This document shows, piece by piece, positions 60,692 through 64,000 of a DNA stretch of 64,000 nt (the stretch's first letter is position 1; every line of letters starts with the position of its first letter). Location of the stretch: contig MKTA01000024.1 in the NCBI GenBank assembly GCA_001897515.1, positions 62,001 to 126,000 of the forward strand, given 5' to 3'. The translations under genes and the position numbers were made by a program. The notes below the pieces were generated by a model. The model had not been told where the DNA came from, did not search any database, and was given only the letters and a program-made list of their open reading frames with translations. Source of the DNA: Bacteroidetes bacterium 41-46. GTDB lineage: Bacteria; Bacteroidota; Bacteroidia; Bacteroidales; UBA932.

Positions 60692-61675
60692 TTATCTGAT
60701 TATTTCAGACAATCTGGCAACAAGCATAAGAGCAAGGAGAATAATCCACTGAATCTTATGCTTGTTGCTTTTTTCATAATTCAAAAGATACTCGTTCATC
60801 AATACTGCTGCAGGTATTGAAATGACAGGAGCAAAAGAGCTCATTTTGCCAGGAAAGAGCATAATTATCAACAACATAAGCATAAGCATCAGTGCAAATC
60901 TTGTTAGGGTTCTTGCCTTCTCAATTTTAAATCTGCCCCTCTTCTCAGCTATATGCCAAACGGCAGAAAGCAAAACAACAAACAATGCAAGATAAAGAAC
61001 AAGGTCTGCAAAACTTTGTAACCCGATTTGCATTGGATCTGCTGATAAAACTGCCTCGGCAAACAACTCGGTAAATATGGCCGCATCCTGATAAAGAAGA
61101 TACCTTACAGATAACATAAACAGAAAAGGTATCATCATAGATGAGAACATCATCACAAGAGATCGGGCAGAAATACCTCTGGACTTAAGGGCAAATCCGA
61201 TTATTAAAAATTCCAGCAGAACAAGTGCAGGTTCAAAAAGCGCCGCAATTGAGGCAAGAAATCCCGATATAAAAAAGTGAAGGTCGCTCTGTTTTGATGT
61301 CGTTATAAAGTAGAGAGACCATAAGACCAGTGAAGCAGCAGCAGAAGAGCCGGAAAAATATAGTACAGAGGGGGATACCAGTACAAAAATCAGATAGATA
61401 ACAGGCAGTAAAAACTTATTCTTTCCGGTATTAAGCCTTTTCAAACCAATAACATAAAGTGAGAAGGCGTTAAATATAAGAAGTCCGGTGGCAATATACA
61501 TTGACCACCTCTCGCTCAGCTGAGAGATATCAGTTACTGAGATTAGCGCAGGAATCCAGTGACTCTCATTACCTGCATAAGGGACGAATCCGGCGGAGAT
61601 CCATGATGCAATCAGCACCATCAATAGAAATGCCGGATTAGAAAACAGCGAGTATCTACTGGCTGTATTGTTCAT
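60692..61675 (-). CDS. DUF6427-like integral membrane protein
   Basis: A 327-residue hydrophobic protein with about ten predicted membrane segments (for example AFLLMVLIASWISAGFVPYA and LALFVVLLSAVWHIAEKRG). It resembles proteins found in Bacteroidota next to purine or polysaccharide genes; function is unknown and the family name is tentative. The TAATG overlap with purD shows translational coupling. It is followed convergently by the aminotransferase. Confidence 0.65.
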   Translation of the reverse strand: MNNTASRYSLFSNPAFLLMVLIASWISAGFVPYAGNESHWIPALISVTDISQLSERWSMYIATGLLIFNAFSLYVIGLKRLNTGKNKFLLPVIYLIFVLVSPSVLYFSGSSAAASLVLWSLYFITTSKQSDLHFFISGFLASIAALFEPALVLLEFLIIGFALKSRGISARSLVMMFSSMMIPFLFMLSVRYLLYQDAAIFTELFAEAVLSADPMQIGLQSFADLVLYLALFVVLLSAVWHIAEKRGRFKIEKARTLTRFALMLMLMLLIIMLFPGKMSSFAPVISIPAAVLMNEYLLNYEKSNKHKIQWIILLALMLVARLSEIIR

Positions 61676-62961
61676 TATTGGTTTAAAAGCCTTTTAATAT
61701 CCTCCCCTATATCTCCTCTGTAGTACATCCCGTTAAATGAAATTTTTTTAATATCGGTATATGCTCTCTTTGCAGCAGAGTCAATACTATCTCCCATTGC
61801 AGACACAACCAATACTCTCCCGCCGGAGGTGACTACGGATCCATCTTTTAAAGCTGTACCTGAATGAAATACCAGACTATCAATATTATCTTCCACACTT
61901 ATCTCAATACCACTTTCATACGCCTCCGGATAGCCTGCTGATACCGCAACAACAGCAACAGAGGTATTCTCAGATATTGCTATTCTCTCCTCCTTTAGAG
62001 CGCCCTCTCCCATAGCAACAAAGTGAGCTAAAAGATCGCTCTTAACTCTGGGCAGAACAGCCTCAGTCTCAGGGTCTCCCATTCTCACATTATACTCAAT
62101 TACATACGGATCTCCATTGCAATTCATCAAACCAAAGAAAATAAATCCCTGATAATTTATCCCCTCTTCGCCAAGACCTCTCAATGTCGGTACAATCACT
62201 CTATCCTCTACCTTTTTCATGAATAATTCATCAGCAAAGGGGAGAGGCGAAACAGCTCCCATTCCCCCTGTATTCAGTCCCGAATCACCCTCTCCTATCC
62301 TTTTGTAATCTTTTGCAGAGGGCAATAGCATATAATCCTTTCCATCAGTAAGTACAAATACCGACAGTTCAATACCTGTCAAAAACTCCTCAATAACAAC
62401 TCTTTTGCCGGCACTCCCAAACTTTCCGCCGAGCATCTCTCCAAGCTCCCTTACCGCACTATCATAGTCCTCTGGTATTACAACACCCTTTCCAGCAGCA
62501 AGTCCATCTGCTTTAAGCACATAAGGAGGATTTAAACTCTTAAGAAAAATTTTAGCCTCCGCCTCCTCTCCAGCTTCAAATGTTTTGAACCTTGCTGTAG
62601 GTATTGACCACCTGCTCATGAACTCCTTGGCAAACTCCTTGCTCCCCTCCAGTTTTGCCCCCTCTTTACCGGGGCCAACAAAAACAACATTCTCCAGAAT
62701 ACCCCTCTCCTCCAGATAGTCTTTCAATCCGTCAACCAGAGGATTCTCAGGCCCTATTACGACAACATTAATCTCTTTTTCAGCAATAATTCTTGCAAAA
62801 GCATCAAAATCTTTAAGATCAACCTGAATATTCTCTGCAAATGGCGAGGTACCCGGATTACCGGGTGCGCAATAGAGCTTATCTAAGATAGGGCTTTTTG
62901 AAAGGGATAATGCCAAGGCGTGCTCTCTGCCGCCGGAACCTGCTACAAGTACTCTCTTCAT
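61675..62961 (-). CDS. purD: Phosphoribosylamine-glycine ligase
   Basis: PurD (428 residues) joins glycine to phosphoribosylamine using ATP, the second step of purine synthesis. Features: N-domain VAGSGGREHALALSLSKSP, ATP-grasp KADGLAAGKGVVIPEDYDSA, metal site GFIFFGLMN and EYNVRMGDPETEAVL. The ATG at 62961 fits the family; the open frame extends 13 residues upstream. It is the second purine gene here (with purM), transcribed away from the DUF4296 gene. Confidence 0.97.
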   Translation of the reverse strand: MKRVLVAGSGGREHALALSLSKSPILDKLYCAPGNPGTSPFAENIQVDLKDFDAFARIIAEKEINVVVIGPENPLVDGLKDYLEERGILENVVFVGPGKEGAKLEGSKEFAKEFMSRWSIPTARFKTFEAGEEAEAKIFLKSLNPPYVLKADGLAAGKGVVIPEDYDSAVRELGEMLGGKFGSAGKRVVIEEFLTGIELSVFVLTDGKDYMLLPSAKDYKRIGEGDSGLNTGGMGAVSPLPFADELFMKKVEDRVIVPTLRGLGEEGINYQGFIFFGLMNCNGDPYVIEYNVRMGDPETEAVLPRVKSDLLAHFVAMGEGALKEERIAISENTSVAVVAVSAGYPEAYESGIEISVEDNIDSLVFHSGTALKDGSVVTSGGRVLVVSAMGDSIDSAAKRAYTDIKKISFNGMYYRGDIGEDIKRLLNQ

Positions 62962-62997
62962 AACTGAGTATATGGATTGTGTTAAAGGAATATTAGG

Positions 62998-63024
62998 CAA
63001 AAATAATAATAAAAATTAACTTTG
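62998..63024. promoter_or_regulatory. Divergent -7 boxes between purD and the DUF4296 gene
   Basis: TATTTTTG on the minus strand (63005-62998) faces purD, and TAACTTTG on the plus strand (63017-63024) faces the DUF4296 gene. Both match TAnnTTTG. A TTAG 20 bp upstream of the latter is a weak -33 candidate. Confidence 0.45.
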
Positions 63025-63046
63025 TACCGGTCATTATTTCCGCAAA

Positions 63047-63685
63047 ATGAAGCATCTCTCTGCCATTGCAATCACTCTCCTGTTGCTACTATCATGTAGT
63101 AACAGTTTAATTCCAAGAGGCAAACTCTCTAGGATAGTTGCTGACATTTACCTGTCTGACAAATATGTGAACAATACCGCAGAGATGGTCTCCAAAGCAG
63201 ACTCCACAATGCTATATGAACCAATACTAAACAGTTACGGTTACACTTCAGATGACTTTATCAGGACAATTGAGTATTACGTTGAGAGACCTGCAAAACT
63301 AAAGAGTGTATATCTGAAAGCGCAAGAGAGCCTTCAGACGGAACTTGATATGATTAACATCCAGTTGTTGCTTGAGAGAAGAGTTGACTCGCTCAGAATA
63401 AGTCTATCTCATGAGCTGGCAGAGAGCAGTTTAAATAAAACTAATCCTGACTCAAGGAGCAGATCACTAAGGTGGATAATTTTTTCTGAAATGGATGAGA
63501 TCCACTATGTAAAAACACCTTTAGTCAATGCAACAGACTATGACTCACCTGTTTCCGGTTTTTGGTGGAAAAGAAGCCTGGAACAGAACCAGAAACCATT
63601 TTATAAATATGAGAAAGATCGCCGCACAATACCTCTTCCCCGTAAACTCGAACCCGGTAGAGAGAGGATACTTGAAGTTGGATGA
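63047..63685 (+). CDS. DUF4296-family lipoprotein
   Basis: A 212-residue lipoprotein: the signal peptide ends LLLLSC (Cys17). The DUF4296 region (about 25-115) includes KLSRIVADIYLSDKYVNN and YGYTSDDFIRTIEYYVERP, then a helical segment and an Arg/Pro-rich tail. Function is unknown; the family is restricted to Bacteroidota. The last 25 codons overlap the start of the amidohydrolase gene in another frame. Confidence 0.8.
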   Translation: MKHLSAIAITLLLLLSCSNSLIPRGKLSRIVADIYLSDKYVNNTAEMVSKADSTMLYEPILNSYGYTSDDFIRTIEYYVERPAKLKSVYLKAQESLQTELDMINIQLLLERRVDSLRISLSHELAESSLNKTNPDSRSRSLRWIIFSEMDEIHYVKTPLVNATDYDSPVSGFWWKRSLEQNQKPFYKYEKDRRTIPLPRKLEPGRERILEVG

Positions 63686-64000
63686 TGACGGCACCATCCT
63701 TGAAACTGGACAATTAGGAGACAATATTGAGGATGCTGAATTTTATAACGGAATTTTAGTCCCCGGATTTACAAACTCTCATTGCCATATAGAGTTGTCT
63801 CATCTGAAGGGCAAGTTTTACCAGGGGAGTGGGATGGCAGGATTTATAAAACAGATCCGGGAAGGTAGAGAGACCCTGCCTAAGGAGGAGAGAGAAGAGG
63901 CAGTAGAGAGAGAGCTTGAGAATCTCTATAAAGAGGGGACCGAGAGTATGGCAGATATCTCAAATTCAGATGAAAGCTTTTATGCAAAGACAAAATCGCC
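63609..64000 (+). CDS. Amidohydrolase, possible aminofutalosine deaminase (5' part; cut by window edge)
   Basis: The first 130 residues of a metal-dependent hydrolase in the ATZ/TRZ (COG0402) group. After RKIAAQYLFPVNSNPVERGY comes the metal motif PGFTNSHCHIELSHLKGK with the HxH pair. The sequence is like Bacteroidota proteins proposed to deaminate aminofutalosine for menaquinone; mqnA in this window supports the pathway. The ATG at 63609 lies in another frame inside the DUF4296 gene, overlapping it by 77 bp; no later ATG gives a sensible N-terminus. The gene continues beyond 64000. Confidence 0.75.
   Translation, partial: MRKIAAQYLFPVNSNPVERGYLKLDDDGTILETGQLGDNIEDAEFYNGILVPGFTNSHCHIELSHLKGKFYQGSGMAGFIKQIREGRETLPKEEREEAVERELENLYKEGTESMADISNSDESFYAKTKS

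Noticed and set aside
1-64000. Possible CRISPR arrays, insertion sequences, prophage or toxin-antitoxin loci
   Set aside because: I found no regularly spaced direct repeats, transposase, integrase or phage genes; the only inverted repeats are terminators, RNA helices and the 21.3 kb palindrome.

Overview
The window looks like a core chromosomal segment of a member of the Bacteroidota, most likely order Bacteroidales. The evidence is a SusC/SusD pair, proteins restricted to this phylum (DUF3276 PUR-like, DUF5606, DUF4296, a DUF6427-like membrane protein, a long-form NusB), a type III glutamine synthetase, and repeated promoters of the phylum-specific form TTTG-N19/20-TAnnTTTG. I see no phage, IS element, CRISPR array or defence locus. 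The family cannot be fixed from these 64 kb.

Layout. 1-2.7 kb (+): end of a TldE/PmbA gene, a NhaC antiporter and a Cys-tailed SlyD. 2.8-7.6 kb (-): a SusD/SusC outer-membrane pair with no enzymes beside it. 7.7-20.7 kb: tsaD, tamB, mtaB, folB, an RsmI-like methylase, an MBL hydrolase, a TIGR01777 epimerase, a long KamA-type radical SAM protein, mnmA and the SRP RNA. 20.8-30.1 kb: cytidine deaminase, a LysM glucosaminidase, mltG, an S41 protease, RNase Z, ribosomal protein S1, a POT transporter and CorA. 30.2-38.3 kb (-): a TPP riboswitch drives a TonB receptor and PnuT; a separate promoter inside the end of pnuT precedes murK-like, murQ, recR, an SSS symporter, mntP and mqnA. 38.4-38.7 kb: RNase P RNA. 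38.7-46.9 kb (-): an eleven-gene tightly packed run from nusB to a small ribbon-helix-helix-like protein. 47 kb: DUF3276, a terminator and tRNA-Cys(GCA). 47.5-57.9 kb (-): an eight-gene run glnN, purM, a racemase-like lipoprotein, exonuclease, rRNA methylase, fRMsr, M1 peptidase, DMT transporter. 58-64 kb: PBP4-type carboxypeptidase, aminotransferase, a DUF6427-like protein, purD, DUF4296 lipoprotein and the start of an amidohydrolase that overlaps it by 77 bp.

How it fits together. Most genes are housekeeping: tRNA modification (tsaD, mtaB, mnmA), ribosome and RNA work (rpsA, rimO, nusB, rnz, rnpB, SRP RNA), purines (purM, purD), CoA, folate, and menaquinone by the futalosine route (mqnA and probably the amidohydrolase at the right edge). 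Cell-wall turnover and salvage recur: glucosaminidase, MltG, PBP4, MurQ with a BadF-type kinase, a DppA-type D-aminopeptidase and a predicted exported glutamate-racemase homologue. Peptide use is a second thread (POT transporter, M1 aminopeptidase, possibly the enzyme-less SusCD). The least explained items are the lipoprotein racemase, the long KamA homologue and the unusual starts of tamB and the small RHH-like protein. No wholly new system is evident; the racemase lipoprotein is the best candidate for something undescribed.
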